This document shows, in pieces, positions 54,911 through 64,000 of a DNA stretch of 64,000 nucleotides. The DNA lies in NCBI RefSeq assembly GCF_016808335.1, contig NC_053145.1:24456001-24520000 (forward strand), written 5' to 3'. Numbering within the stretch: position 1 is the first letter of the stretch; every line of letters begins with the position of its first letter. The notes under the pieces were generated by a model. It searched no databases, had not been told where the DNA came from, and saw only the letters and a list, made by a program, of their open reading frames with translations. The DNA is from Panicum virgatum (taxonomy: Eukaryota; Streptophyta; Magnoliopsida; Poales; Poaceae). Made by a program: the position numbers and the translations under genes.

Positions 54911-55286
54911 ATGCATATATCTCAATTCGTACCATCCGAGCCTATTCTCCTTGAGGATGCAAAATCTGCCACCTTTCAAGAGTACGACTCGGGAGATACC
55001 CTTCACTTTTGTGAAGTTGAACGAGCATCATCCCCCTCGATCGAGTTTGAGCCTCTTCCCACTGGCCCAAAATATGTTGTTCTCGACATTAATCGAGATA
55101 CGGCTATGATCTTCCACGATGAATCTCTTCAGATGGAGAATAAATGGGCAATAGAATTTTGTGAAACACCAACTCTAGAGTCCGAAGAAAAGGATTCCAC
55201 AAATGAGCATGGGACCATCACTTTTAAAATACCATACTTGTTCAATACTTCTCCAGTGGCAGCCACGCTTAGTGCCCCGTGCACAC
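54911..55286 (+). pseudogene. Element G 3' ORF remnant
   Basis: MHISQFVPSEPILLEDAKSA and later SPSIEFEPLPTGPKYVVLDI correspond to D's ORF at 31987-32448. The match stops at LSAPC, where LTR sequence begins at 55287, so the remaining 3' internal region present in D is absent. Confidence 0.6.
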
Positions 55287-56126
55287 TGTTGACGGCTATT
55301 ATTTCCCATTTTGACCGTCAACTTCTCGGGAATAAATTGAGCCTTGCACCATGTTCCATACATATTTTACCTATTTCTAACAAATTCCACAAGTTTTGGT
55401 AGTTTGAGATGTTTTGCAAGATTATGCCAAGAATATACAAGAAACAACACTAAACGGACATCTACAAGGATGGTGAAACATGGATATAAGTAGACACCAT
55501 TATAAACATTGTACAATGCCAAATTTGACATTGCCATGTTGAATAGCTCGTCGAGATAATCGAATTGGACATTTGGTTCACCCAATTGGGAGTCCGGATG
55601 CAAAAGTTATGCAAATTACAAGTTCCGGACTCGTGCTGTGCAGAGGCTACAGGCCGGCCGATGTCACCTAGGCCGGCCGGCCTGGCACCTTTGCCAAACA
55701 CATCTTGCCTTGGCACAAGACCATTAAGGACCCTCTAATGGACCCATATGCACTAGAGATACAAGCAAATACAAAAGATATGACCGAAAGGCCTAGAACA
55801 TGGATTAAAGGACCCATCTGCAGCACTTACCGAGTTCTTTTGGCCCGGAGCACCACTATGGACTTCATGCACCCTTGGATCAAGATGTCGGTGAAACGGA
55901 AGGCCGAGATGTATCAAACCCAGGCGGGCCGGCCTACAAATTTCAGCTTCAATCCAACGGAACCCGAACCAACACCGGGAGGAGAACATGAGCGTCCACG
56001 AGAAGGGCGGTTGCAAACGGAGGAAATCCCAGGCTGGCCGGCCTAGGGGAGGCCAGCTGGCCCCACTTTGCAGCGTCTCGAGCTCATCTTTGCATGGAAG
56101 CTACGTCAACCGACCCTCTTGCTTAC
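55287..56126 (+). repeat. 3' LTR of G, truncated
   Basis: TGTTGACGG at 55287 is identical to D's LTR start, and CAAATTCCACAAGTTTTGG farther on matches D's CCAATTCCATGAGTTTTGG. The rest differs, with GGCCGGCC-rich segments at 55650-55690, 55925 and 56035. It ends abruptly where H begins. Confidence 0.7.
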
Positions 56127-56489
56127 TGTAACACCCGGTTTATAAAAGAACATAAACCGAGCAATCATATACGTGCCAGGATCAAGTCACACGTATATAC
56201 AACAGAATGAATAGTATATCATAGCACATATCACGTAAAAAGACATAATAAAGCGAATATGAATGTTATTTATTACATTAATGACAAAATGTCTGATACA
56301 GCGGAAGCGAAGTACAAATACGGTAAAAGCTCTCCGAAGCTGAGCAGGGCGCCACAGGGATGTCGACTGGGAGACTGAACACCTAGAAGTCCTCAGTAGT
56401 CCTGGTAGCGCTGGACGAACTCCCTCGTGTCGGCAGGAACTGAGCAGCAGTAGCGTAGCCAAGAGGAAAAAGTAGAGAAGAGGCAAGAG

Positions 56490-56510
56490 TGAGTACACAA
56501 CTTGTACTCA
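56490..56510 (-). promoter_or_regulatory. LTR stem-loop of H
   Basis: The same TGAGTACA/TGTACTCA stem and CAACT loop as in B at 23913-23933, intact although neighbouring sequence has diverged. Confidence 0.6.
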
Positions 56511-58752
56511 ACAAGTATAACACAAACTATGAGGCTCTAGGTTGGCTGACTGAACTGCATTAGCTTTTAAGTGTTGGTAAAATTTTATTAAAGCTATTTA
56601 CTACGAGTTGATGAATTACCATTAACCCAGTTACATAGTAATTAGTCAAATTTAATCATGATACTACTGAGAACCAAACCAAACCAAACCAAAGTAACCC
56701 CGAGAGGCACCTCCCTCGTCGGAAGGAGACAACCCCACTAATCAAAAGGAGGATCTGGGAGCACGGCTACTGTGAGCACGGCTAGTATACCAGTTTTATA
56801 CTCTGCAGAGGTTGCACATCTTTACCCACAAGTCGTGAGCTACGCTAGAGGTTCATCACACTTCCTTAGGTGAGATGACTAGCAACTCACTACGAGGCCG
56901 TTACAAAGAATCTCGTTGGTAAGGTGTAACCGCGAGAGTTAGGTCAGCGACGATGGGGCCCACCTCACAGGGGTACAAGCACAGGTACGCAAACCAAGCA
57001 CAGACCAGCCGGAGGAGCAGGGACCATTGAAGCTTACTACTCTTGCCCCGCAGGTAAGTTACTCCAAACCAAAAAGACCTAATTAGTAAGCCAAGTCTAT
57101 CCCATTCTAGCCTTGTGGTAGCGCTGTTGTCCCAGGTTGTCGCTCTATGAACTAGTCCTTATGGAGAGTGGCCAACCAAGCACTAAGCACCGAGCTGGCC
57201 CCCTAAACCATGTTTCTACAAAAACCATCTTTTAACGAGACGTGAGCCACTCAAGCCACACAGAGTGCCACTCTCAGAATTAAGTTCAAGTAAACCATCA
57301 GTCAAATTAATTAAAAAGGACCAGAGTGTGTTATAGCACAGCAACCTAGCACAACTAACCAAAATGCAACCCAAAGGTATATATAAAGGATATAAAGTGG
57401 CTAGGAAATCCTTATAGGCATACAGTATTAAAATGCAGTATGAAATTATATTTAAAGGTGATAGGTTGTTCATGTTATACTTTCCTTCCTCGTACTGCTC
57501 CTGCTGCTGCTCAAAGTGCTCGGAAGATGGCTGCTCCGGGTACTGGTACTGGGGCTCATCAGATGGATCAACGTCTACTCACGAACACATGGCCAAAACA
57601 AGGCACAATAATAAGCATACAAGCAAACACTAATAAAACTAAGAAACAGTACATCAATACATAAAAACAGCAAGAAAAACTAAGTTAAAACTATTCTACG
57701 CGTTACAACGATCGCGTGGATATAAAGAACGCTTAAAACGGAGCTAAAACGCATATTCTAGGCCAAAAACAGGGTTCAGGGGCTTATCTGTAATAAAAAC
57801 AGGGTTCCAGGGACTTTTCTGCTAAAACCGAGGACTAAAATGTAATTAACCCTTAAATCTAAGGGCTAGCGTGTAAAAACAGCAGCTATGGACGGCGGGT
57901 CCTATTTCTAGAAAAACCAGGGGGCTTCGTGTAAAGTTCTGGGCTGAAAAGGAATTATTTTTGCATACAGTTGGATGGCGGGTTTATTCCGAGAAAACCC
58001 AGGGACTCTTATGCAAAAGAGCCTAGCTGAAGCGGTACACACGGATCTTATCCATTGGATCACGATCCGGCGGCTGAGAACAAAACGGTTCAGGATCTAA
58101 TCTAAGCCGCAGGAAACAGATCCGACGGCCGGGATTGAACGGGAGCGCGGGGCGGCGGTGCGGCTCGCCGGACAGGGCATCCGCGGCGGAGGGATCACCG
58201 GAGTAGGCCAATCCGGCGTCCCCGTGGCCGATTCGGGCCGCGGCTTGGCTCGGGAGCATGCCCGTGGCACGCGCAAGCCACTGGGGCACTAAGGGGAGGG
58301 GATTGGGGCGCGGGACGCCGTGCGCGGCGGCGATGGCGGGCGAACGCGGCAGGGCATCGCCGGGGTGAGTTCGCGCGGCCTCTGGTGTGCGCTACAGATT
58401 AAAGTAGCTAGCGCAAAAGTACGGCGGGGCCTTGGGGGTGCTCACCGAGACTTGGCAAGGTCGGAGATGCGGCGCTGGTGGGTCGGCGGGAAGTCCGGTG
58501 CCGGAGGGTGCGGCGGATCCCGTGGAGCAGCCGTAGGGGTGCGGCTCCCGGCGTCCTGGTCCCGCGTACAGGTGCGCTATCGGTCTGCGAAGGCGAACAT
58601 GGGGTCAGAGGGGCCAGAACATCACCGGAGGTGTTGGATTGAGGCGGCGCAGGGGCTCACCGGCGTGGAGGTCGCGGCGGTGCTCCGCTCCGAGCAGAGG
58701 CAAGACGGCGGCTAGGGTTGTGGGTCGATGGGGGTGCGGAGGGCCACGGGCG

Positions 58753-58762
58753 GTATTTATAG
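58753..58762 (-). promoter_or_regulatory. Probable TATA box of LTR H
   Basis: CTATAAATAC on the minus strand is followed by GC-rich sequence. It directs transcription away from element I. Confidence 0.55.
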
Positions 58763-59486
58763 GGCGGCGGAGCGCCCTTGGCGTGCACGCCCGGGCGGGG
58801 AATCACGGCGAGATTCCCGGCCGGGAGTTGCGCTGCGCGGGGAAGACGGAGCCGCCATGCGGGACCGGTTCGTCAGCCAGAGGGGAGGGAACGCGTGCGG
58901 GGAAATGGGCCTGCCAAGCGGGCCCAGTTGGACAGAGAGACGGGGAGGGATGCGGGCGTCGCGGTGCGGGCGGCTGCAGGTGCTGGCGTGCGGGCCCGGG
59001 GAGTGTGGGAGCGGGTCGAGTGGCCGTGTGGGGCGAGAGGGCGCTGGGCCAGCGCGGGGAAAAGCTGGGCCGCGGGGTGGATTGGGATGCGTGTGCGGCA
59101 TGGGCCGGAGCGAGCCTGGGGAGAGAAAAGAGTTCGGGCCGAGGGGGGAAGGAGTGGGCTGCCTGCATGGAAGGGAGAGAGTGGGCCGGGCTGGGTTTGC
59201 TTTCCTATTTATCTAGGTTTTTCTCTTTTCTATTTCTAAACTTTTCCATTCCTAATTCAAACAAGGTTTGAATTCAAATACAAATTTGAATTCAACCACA
59301 CTCAAATCATTGAAAGTATGCACCAGCATGAATGCATCATCAAAATTTAAAACCTATGATAAATTTTAATTACTTATAGAACAAAAATGTAGATTACATG
59401 CAAGTCTAACACAATAAATCTTAGAAATTTAAATAAAGCCAATTAAATTTATTAATAAATGCTGAAATTTAAATTAGGGTGTTACA

Positions 59487-60034
59487 GAAGGACGAAGCCT
59501 AGATAGAACTGGTCGAGTTTTAGGACTTCTTCTCTCCAATCCTTGTCTGCTGAAACTATTTTACTATTATACCCCTTGAAATTCTATGACTTTTACCCGT
59601 CTTGCCTTGTTTTCTCTCTCTGAAGAATAGTTCTCGTAGATTTTGGCCCGAATCAGTCATCTGACCACCATGAGTATAATCTAGGTGACCCTTTTATAAT
59701 AATACGATAGCACGTTCTGCGACGCGTTGTGTTAGTCGAGTCGTATGTTAAACTCGGCTAAGTCGTGAAAATTGTCTGCTTGTTATTATGCTACATGTTT
59801 GATTTGGATTTTTGAATGATTGCATAGCTTAGTAGTTTAAAATTGTTTAAAGAAAATACCTCTCATGCTAAAGTTAACTACTTAATAAAATGAGTTAGAT
59901 CGTTGGGGGTAAAACAGTCCACTCTATCCTGTCTACTTTATCAGATCTGAGTCTTTTTCCGCAAAGAGTTATCGTATCCATCTGAATTTATTCCTGCAAT
60001 ATCCTTACTCGTGAAATCTTTTGTCCAAAATCAG
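59487..60034. other. Element I 5' leader
   Basis: It matches B's leader (GTCGAGTTTTAGG and TTCTTCTCTC phrases). No gene is seen. Confidence 0.6.
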
Positions 60035-60550
60035 ATGGTGAACACCAGGCGTGGTTCTGACCAGCAGGGGCAGAACAACCAGGGTCAAAACACCCAGGGG
60101 ACCGGGATCCCGATGCCGCCGCCTTTGACTCCGGAGCAGTACTTCCAGCTCCAGATGTAGATGATGGCTACCCTGAACAACACGGTTCAGGCTCTTCAGC
60201 AGGCTCACACTCAGCCTCCGCCTCCTCCACCGCCGCAGCCTCGCGACAGGCGTGCCGAGTTCCTGAGGGGTCACCCGCCGACGTTCTCTCACACGTCCGA
60301 CCCTCTTCAGGCTGACGACTGGCTCCGTGCAGTGGAGCGTCAGCTGGACATCGCCCAGTGCGATGATCGGGAGCGAGTTCTATACGCAGCAGGACAGCTG
60401 CGAGGGGCAGCTTTGGACTGGTGGGAGTCCCACCCTGTTCAGGACCGTGAGGCTCTTACTTGGCTCCAGTTCCGAGAGCGGTTCCGCAGCCACAACGTCC
60501 CCGCGGGCGTTATGAAGATGAAGCAGAAGGAGTTCCTTGCACTGAAGCAG
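60035..60550 (+). pseudogene. Element I gag exon 1
   Basis: ATG at 60035 opens MVNTRRGSDQQGQNNQGQNT. An in-frame TAG at 60158-60160 stands where B has CAG (LQMQMM). After it come ATLNNTVQALQQAHTQ, a proline run, FLRGHPPTFSHTSDPLQADD, WLRAVERQLDIAQCDDRE and GQLRGAALDWWESH. The exon ends KQKEFLALKQ at 60550, directly before the donor GTAATC. Confidence 0.92.
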
Positions 60551-60661
60551 GTAATCTTAAATATAAATCATTTAGCAGTTTCTTTTGAGCTAATGCCCCT
60601 TGTTCTATCCCTATGTATCTTGAGTTAATCTTTTGATATCTATCTATCTTTGTCGCTTCAG
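60551..60661 (+). other. GT-AG intron in element I gag
   Basis: 111 bases, phase 0, donor GTAATC, acceptor TTTGTCGCTTCAG, with a branch-point-like GAGTTAATC. Without splicing the frame stops at TAA near 60626. It is homologous to B's intron (both share TTTTGAGCTAA and CTTGTTCTATC) and sits at the same codon boundary, but is clearly more diverged than the exons. Confidence 0.82.
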
Positions 60662-61238
60662 GGGACTATGTCGATCACGAAGTATCGTGATCGCTTTCTT
60701 CAGCTAGCTCGCTACGCCCCTGCCGATGTTGCGGATGACCGCAAGAAGCAGGAGCACTTCATGGAGGGCCTTGAGGACTACCTCCAGTACGCGCTGCTCA
60801 ACCTCCGCTTCGACGACTTCAACCATCTGGTTGACAGCGTGCTCAACACTGAGCGCAAGCACTTGGAGATGGAGGACAAGAAGAGGAAGATTGTCCCCGT
60901 TGCTTCCGGCAGCAACACTCGTCCATGCCTCCAGCAGCCTCAACAGTACCAGCAGTAGTACCGGCCTCCTCAGCAGTACCAGCAGCAGTACCGGCCTCCT
61001 CAGCAGTACCAGCAGAGGCCACCGCAGCAGTACCCGCCTCGACAGCAGCAGGCAGGTCAGGGCCCGAGGCTACCGGCGCCTCCGGCTCGTGCTCCACCAG
61101 CTCCACCGGCACTGCAGGCTCCACGTCCGGCAGCTCCTACCGGACAGCAGGCTCAGGGACCCCCTCACACCTGCTTTCACTGCGGCCAGCCGGGGCACTA
61201 CGCCAACGCTTGCCCCCGGAAGGCGCAGGCGGGACAGC
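60662..61238 (+). pseudogene. Element I gag exon 2 with zinc knuckle
   Basis: The frame reads GTMSITKYRDRFLQLARYAP, DDRKKQEHFMEGLEDYLQYA, FDDFNHLVDSVLNTERKHLE, then a repetitive QQYQQ/PPQQYQQ segment with a TAG at 60956-60958, then [14 protein letters not shown] at about 61175-61216. It continues without a break into the protease. Confidence 0.92.
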
Positions 61239-61723
61239 AGGGGCGCCCAGCTCAGCCCAGGGCGCCACTTCAGGGTAGAGTGAACCACGTGACGGCCGAG
61301 TCAGCGGCCGAGGCTCCCAACGTGGTTATTAGTACGTTCATGGTTAATTCATATCCAGCTACAGTGCTTTTCGATACTGGTGCTACGCATTCCTTCATTA
61401 CTCAGTCTTTTGTCGAGCATCATGGTATTCATACTAGCACATTAAAGAGGTGCCTGTTAGTATCTTCACCGGGAGGACAGTTGAGGTCTCACACTTACTG
61501 CCCGAGAGTCAGTGTTTCCTTGAGGGGAGTAGAGTTCTGTACTGATCTAATGGTGCTAGACGCCAAGGGCATTGATGTCATTCTGGGAATGGAGACTCTG
61601 GCCAAATGGGGAGTCCGGATAGATTGTGCTCAGAGGATAGTCTTGCTATCAGCTTCCAGTGGCCAAGAGGTTGTTATCAGTGCAAGTAGAGCCTTCGGGA
61701 TTTCTTCATCAGATGGAGGCTAG
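61239..61723 (+). pseudogene. Element I protease
   Basis: Retropepsin motifs are [20 protein letters not shown] (D-T-G present), VSSPGGQLRSHTYCPRVSV and [20 protein letters not shown]. The frame is lost at about 61685 by a one-base change, and the next block is in another frame. Confidence 0.92.
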
Positions 61724-62340
61724 ACCCACGGACGGTATTCGCGTGGTGTCTAAATTCCCGGATGTCTTTCCGGATGATCTGCCAGGTATGCCGCCTGAAC
61801 GCGCCATTGAGTTTTGTATTGATCTCTTGCCTGGCACAGCTCCTATTGCAAACCGGCCCTACCGTATGGCACCTATAGAGCATGAAGAGGTCAAGAAAAC
61901 TATTGATGAGTTGCTAGCCAAGGGCTATATCCGTCGTAGCTTCTCTCCTTGGGCTTTTCCATTATTGCTGGTAGATAAGAAGGATGGCTCGAAGAGGATG
62001 TGTGTGGATTATCGTGAGCTGAATGCAGTCACTATCAAGAACAAGCATCTACTGCCCCGTATTGAGGATCTCTTTGATTTGCTTCGAGGTGCCCGTATAT
62101 TCTAGAAGATTGATCTTCGTTCGGGATATTTTCAGCTGAGGATCCGTACTGGGGATATTCCGAAGACGGCATTCACCTGCAAGTACGGGCTATATGAGTA
62201 CACGGTCATGTCCTTCGGCTTGACTAATGCCCCGGCTTACTTCATGCATCTGATGAACATGGTCTTCATGGATTTTCATTGATGATATTCTGATCTTCTC
62301 CAAGATAGAAGAAGAGCATGAGGAGCATCTGAGACTCGTA
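61686..62340 (+). pseudogene. Element I reverse transcriptase, N-terminal and palm
   Basis: [59 protein letters not shown] and [11 protein letters not shown] are open to a TAG at 62103-62105 (TCG in B, a C to A change). Beyond it [13 protein letters not shown] and [13 protein letters not shown] follow. Then about 20 bases are missing near 62275, so the region before [10 protein letters not shown] (62276-62305) is deleted and out of frame. Confidence 0.9.
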
Positions 62341-63039
62341 TTGCAGAGATTGAGAGAGCATCAGCTGTATGCCAAGTTCAGCAAGTGCGAGTTCTGGATT
62401 GACGAGGTTCCATTCCTCGGTCATGTTATCTCTCAGGGAGGCATTGCTGTTGATCCGAGCAAGGTGAAGGATGTGCTAGAGTGGGAGACACCGCAGACAG
62501 TAAAGGAAGTCAGGTCATTCTTGGGCTTAGCTGGATATTATCGGAGGTTCATTGAGAATTTCTCCAAGATCACGAAGCCTTTGACTTCTTTGCTGGAGAA
62601 AAATGTGGCTTTCGTGTGGACTGATGAGCGTCAGAGGGCCTTTGATGAGCTGAAGAAAAGGTTGACTACGGCGCCAGTCCTGACTCTGCCGGACCAGATG
62701 AAGCGGTTCACGGTGTATTGTGATGCTTCGAAGGATGGTCTCGGGTGTGTTCTGATGCAGGAGGGCAGAGTGATTGCTTATGCTTCACGGCAGTTACGTC
62801 GGCATGAGCTGAACTATCCCACTCATGATCTTGAGTTAGCCGCAGTTGTGCATGCTCTAAAGATTTGGAGGCACTATTTGTATGGGCAGCGGTGTGATAT
62901 CTACACTGATCACAAGAGCCTCAAGTACATTTTCACGCAGAATGAGCTGAACATGCGGCAGAGAAGATGGCTAGAGTTGGTCAAGGATTATGACCTGGAG
63001 ATTCACTATCATCCGGGCAAGGCCAATGTTGTAGCCAGA
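62341..63039 (+). pseudogene. Element I reverse transcriptase thumb, connection and RNase H
   Basis: The open stretch includes [94 protein letters not shown] and HPGKANVVA. An extra C near 63037 then shifts the frame (ARCSEQ instead of ADALSR). Confidence 0.93.
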
Positions 63040-64000
63040 TGCTCTGAGCAGAAGAAGTTATGTCAACATGGCCGTGGCTTTCCAGATGCCTCCAGAGTTA
63101 TGCGAGGAGTTCGAGTAGTTGAGTCTGGGCTTCTTGCATCATACCTCCAGTGCAGCATTTGAGGCAGTACCGACTCTAGAGTCAGAGATCAGGCAGCATC
63201 AGAAAGATGATGTGAAGCTGCAGGAGATCCGTGAGTTGCTCAAGAAGGGCAAGGCTCCTCATTTCAGAGAGGATGATCAGGGTACCTTGTGGTACAAGAA
63301 CCGGATCTGCGTGCCTGATGTGCATGATCTCCGGAAGTTGATTCTGAGTGAGGCCCATGATACAACTTACTCTATTCATCCAGGGCAGCACGAAGATGTA
63401 TTATGATCTGAAGGAACGTTTCTGGTGGTATGGGATGAAACGTTCAGTGGCAGAGTACGTGGCTATTTGTGACACCTGTCAGCGTGTCAAGGCTGAGCAT
63501 CAGAGGCCAGCAGGTCTATTACGGCCTTTGAAGATTCCAGAGTGGAAATGGGAGGAAATCACTATGGACATCATTGTTGGATTGCCCCGTACTCAGAAAG
63601 GGTACAACTCCATATGGGTAGTAGTGGATCGTCTGACGAAAGTTGCTCACTTCATTCCAGTGAACACTACTTACTTCGGTGCTAGACTTGCAGAGTTGTA
63701 CATCTCTCGGATTGTCTGCTTGCATGGTGTGCCCAAGAAGATCATATCTGACAGAGGGTCTCAGTTCACTTCTCGGTTCTGGGAGCAGATCCATGATTCG
63801 TTGGATACAAAGCTGCGTTTCAGTACGGCTTATCATCCTCAGACAGATGGGCAGACAGAGAGAACCAACCAAGTGTTGGAGGATATGCTGAGAGCTTGTG
63901 CCATCCAGTACGGTACTAGTTGGGATAAGTGTCTGTCTTATGCTGAGTTCTCATATAACAACAGCTATCAGGCCAGTCTGAAGAAGTCCCCCTTCGAGGC
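63040..64000 (+). pseudogene. Element I integrase (continues past the window)
   Basis: After the shift the frame is restored in pieces. From about 63390 it is open to the window edge: YYDLKERFWWYGMKRSVAEY, CDTCQRVKAEHQRPAGLL, EWKWEEITMDIIVGLP, WVVVDRLTKVAHFIP, IISDRGSQFTSRFWEQ and HPQTDGQTERTNQ. The D-35-E spacing is intact, unlike B. One extra G near 63386 breaks the link to the preceding linker. The chromodomain and 3' LTR lie beyond 64000. Confidence 0.92.

Larger units (their letters stand above)
53360..56126 (+). mobile_element. Element G: decayed gag-only element related to D
   Basis: The order repeats that of D: LTR end (TACGATACCCT at 53388 through CCAACA at 53474), primer site remnant, gag, protease-like region, 3' ORF, then an LTR start TGTTGACGG at 55287. 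The 3' LTR is cut at 56126 by LTR H. It lacks any polymerase. The sequence is much more decayed than D. Confidence 0.75.
56127..59486 (-). repeat. LTR H of the element B family, minus orientation
   Basis: It runs from TGTAACACCCGG to GGGTGTTACA with perfect inverted ends and matches B's LTR throughout. Its TATA (CTATAAATAC, minus strand, 58762-58753) points left. No B-family internal sequence lies on its left, and the sequence on its right is the plus-strand element I, which would need an LTR in the opposite orientation. The flanks CTTAC and GAAGG do not match. The GC-rich frames at 58020-59270 are LTR sequence. Confidence 0.9.
59487..64000 (+). mobile_element. Element I: B-family chromovirus internal region, 5' LTR missing
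   Basis: From 59487 the sequence matches B's leader starting about 20 bases inside the primer site, then gag with intron, protease, reverse transcriptase, RNase H and integrase, running off the window. The primer site and a correctly oriented 5' LTR are absent; H is joined instead. Coding damage is mixed: two TAG codons at CAG sites, a TAG at 62103, a deletion near 62275 and three one-base shifts. Confidence 0.92.

Overview
This window reads as intergenic DNA from a large-genome grass (Poaceae). A panicoid relative is a guess from the style of the repeats; no host gene is present to settle it. I see no host protein gene, tRNA, rRNA or CRISPR. Nearly every base can be assigned to LTR retrotransposons nested in one another, plus one CACTA DNA transposon and one long-inverted-repeat element.

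Layout, with my own labels. Element A (minus strand, from before base 1 to 16139) is a Ty3/gypsy chromovirus with 4.4 kb LTRs (left LTR 1-4272, missing about 81 bases; right LTR 11739-16139). It has a gag-pol ending in a chromodomain and an extra coiled-coil ORF upstream of gag. A sits inside the left LTR of element B. Element B (minus; LTR fragment 16140-18388, internal 18389-23547, right LTR 23548-27230) is a second chromovirus with a GT-AG intron in gag. B sits inside the gag-protease region of element C (minus, Tat-type), whose pieces lie at 27231-29017, 38256-38334 and 41790-42269. C is also split by element D (plus, 29018-38250, complete, gag-only and non-autonomous, perfect 5-bp target duplication) and by solo LTR E (38335-41789).

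C in turn lies inside element F (plus, 42270-52775), a Tat-type non-autonomous element. F carries the end of a gag, a 120-bp tandem array interrupted by a 1.14 kb CACTA element (45432-46568), a second repeat block, a multi-exon antisense gene (50653-47793) and a 416-bp 3' LTR. The deepest path is therefore F > C > B > A, with A youngest.

Right of F are 0.6 kb I cannot assign, then G (53360-56126, a decayed relative of D), then H (56127-59486, an LTR of the B family in minus orientation). H abuts I (59487 to the window end), a plus-strand B-family internal region that lacks its own 5' LTR and primer binding site.

How the genes work together: in A, B and I one polyprotein supplies Gag, retropepsin, reverse transcriptase, RNase H, integrase and a chromodomain for targeting. 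D, F and G encode no polymerase and would have to be mobilised by enzymes from other elements. All copies look inactive, but in different ways: A by single-base indels, B almost wholly by amber codons at CAG sites, I by a mixture. The best candidates for new biology are the conserved gag intron in B and I, the amber-only decay of B, the antisense gene and satellite-like arrays of F, and the inverted LTR junction H/I.
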